The notes under the pieces: generated by a model
What the model saw: only the letters and a program-made list of their open reading frames with translations
Told to the model about the DNA's origin: nothing
Databases searched by the model: none
Assembly: GCA_937967345.1 (NCBI GenBank)
Contig: CALBTN010000132.1
Span: forward strand, 1-6,659
Direction: 5' to 3'
Length of the DNA stretch: 6,659 nt
Origin: an uncultured Rubrivivax sp.
GTDB lineage: Bacteria > Pseudomonadota > Gammaproteobacteria > Burkholderiales > Burkholderiaceae_C
Made by a program: the position numbers and the translations under genes
Shown: positions 5,894-6,659 of the stretch, piece by piece
How positions within the stretch are numbered: position 1 is the first letter of the stretch
Layout of the letters: each line of letters opens with the position of its first letter

Positions 5894-6659
5894 ATGGCAG
5901 TGAGTTCAAGATCCGCGGGTCCGGTGTACACCGACGAGTCGGTACGCTGGTTCGCGCTGGCCACGGTCCTGTGGGGCGTGGTGGGCATGCTGGTGGGCGT
6001 GTTCATTGCCGCGCAGCTGGCCTGGCCGCAGTTGAACCTGGGCATCCCGTGGTTGAGCTACGGCCGGTTGCGCCCGCTGCACACCAATGCGGTGATCTTT
6101 GCCTTCGGCGGCTGCGGCTTGTTCGCCACCAGCCTGCACGTGGTGCAGCGCACCTGCCAGACGCCGCTGTTCCTGCCCTGGCTGGCCAAGCTGGTGTTCT
6201 GGGGCTGGCAGCTGGTGATCGTGCTGGCGGCGATCACGCTGCCTATGGGGTTGACGCAAAGCCGCGAGTACGCCGAGCTGATCTGGCCGATCGACGTGCT
6301 GATCGCGGTGGTGTGGGTGGCTTACGCGGTGGTGTTCTTCGGCACCATCGGCATCCGCAAGGTGCGCCACATCTACGTGGCCAACTGGTTCTTCGGAGCC
6401 TACATCCTGGCGATCGCGCTGCTGCACATCTTCAACAACATCCAGATCCCGACCAGCCTGACGCACTCGTACTCGGTCTATGCCGGCGTGCAGGACGCGA
6501 TGGTGCAGTGGTGGTACGGCCACAACGCGGTGGGCTTCTTCCTCACCGCCGGCTTCCTCGGGATGATGTACTACTACATCCCGCGGCAGGCCGAACGCCC
6601 GGTCTACAGCTACCGGCTGTCGATCGTGCACTTCTGGGCGCTGATCTTCACCTACATGT
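5894..6659 (+). CDS. ccoN: cbb3-type cytochrome c oxidase subunit I (partial, C-terminus off the right edge)
   Basis: Catalytic subunit of the high-affinity cbb3 terminal oxidase. It reduces oxygen to water at the haem b3-CuB centre in the inner membrane and pumps protons. The first 255 codons of about 475 are present. The reading frame contains at least six hydrophobic segments. Visible functional residues, numbered here, are His63 in RPLHTNAVIFAFGG (low-spin haem b ligand), His210 in WWYGHNAVGF (CuB ligand) and Tyr254 in LIFTYM, the residue that cross-links to that His. These sit 3 positions after the Pseudomonas stutzeri numbering (60, 207, 251), so the spacing is conserved. Glu125 and Glu128 match the conserved Glu pair near the haem propionates. 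Start ATG 5894 has a good ribosome binding site (AGGAG at 5883-5887). It follows ccoS by 15 bases and is probably also transcribed from the FNR-linked promoter. ccoO, ccoQ and ccoP would be expected downstream but lie outside the window. Confidence 0.97.
   Translation, partial: MAVSSRSAGPVYTDESVRWFALATVLWGVVGMLVGVFIAAQLAWPQLNLGIPWLSYGRLRPLHTNAVIFAFGGCGLFATSLHVVQRTCQTPLFLPWLAKLVFWGWQLVIVLAAITLPMGLTQSREYAELIWPIDVLIAVVWVAYAVVFFGTIGIRKVRHIYVANWFFGAYILAIALLHIFNNIQIPTSLTHSYSVYAGVQDAMVQWWYGHNAVGFFLTAGFLGMMYYYIPRQAERPVYSYRLSIVHFWALIFTYM

Noticed and set aside
5906..6631. A 241-codon open frame antisense to ccoN
   Set aside because: CcoN is unmistakable on the plus strand; the antisense frame is His/Gln/Arg-rich shadow sequence.

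Overview
The window is GC-rich (roughly 70% by eye) and reads as an ordinary chromosomal stretch of a betaproteobacterium, most likely of the order Burkholderiales. The evidence is the protein sequences themselves (XseA, SodB, DUF192, CcoI, CcoS and CcoN all read like Burkholderiales homologues), the xseA/exbB and ccoI-ccoS-ccoN gene orders, the frequent GTG/TTG starts, and -10-like boxes of the TACAATCG/CATAATCG kind. The genus cannot be settled from sequence reading alone.

Layout. Positions 1-425 on the minus strand hold the 5' part of an ExbB/TolQ/MotA-type proton channel gene that runs off the left edge. Positions 426-757 are a divergent intergenic region, less GC-rich than the genes, with a short hairpin and a tandem 9-mer. 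On the plus strand, xseA (exonuclease VII large subunit, about 758-2077) is followed by sodB (iron superoxide dismutase, 2170-2751), with a plausible promoter and long leader between them. A small exported DUF192 protein (2798-3259, minus strand) converges on sodB across two hairpins. It diverges from the next gene, and the two start regions nearly touch. The right half is the start of a cbb3-type cytochrome oxidase cluster: ccoI (Cu+ P1B-type ATPase, about 3284-5635), ccoS (5645-5878) and ccoN (5894 to the right edge, first 255 codons only).

How the genes work together. CcoI supplies copper, CcoS helps insert cofactors, and CcoN is the haem/Cu catalytic subunit, so the right half encodes assembly plus catalysis of a high-affinity terminal oxidase. 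A near-consensus FNR/Anr-type box (TTGAC-N4-ATCAA) lies inside the end of ccoS just upstream of ccoN, so the structural genes probably have their own oxygen-responsive promoter. SodB (superoxide removal) and XseA (DNA end processing) are housekeeping stress and repair functions. The partial ExbB homologue is an energy-transducing membrane protein.

No mobile element, CRISPR array, tRNA or rRNA was seen, and I found no evidence of an undescribed system. The points most worth a second look are the FNR box in ccoS, a three-unit in-frame minisatellite in ccoI, the unusual leader of sodB, and the repeat/hairpin cluster between the ExbB gene and xseA.
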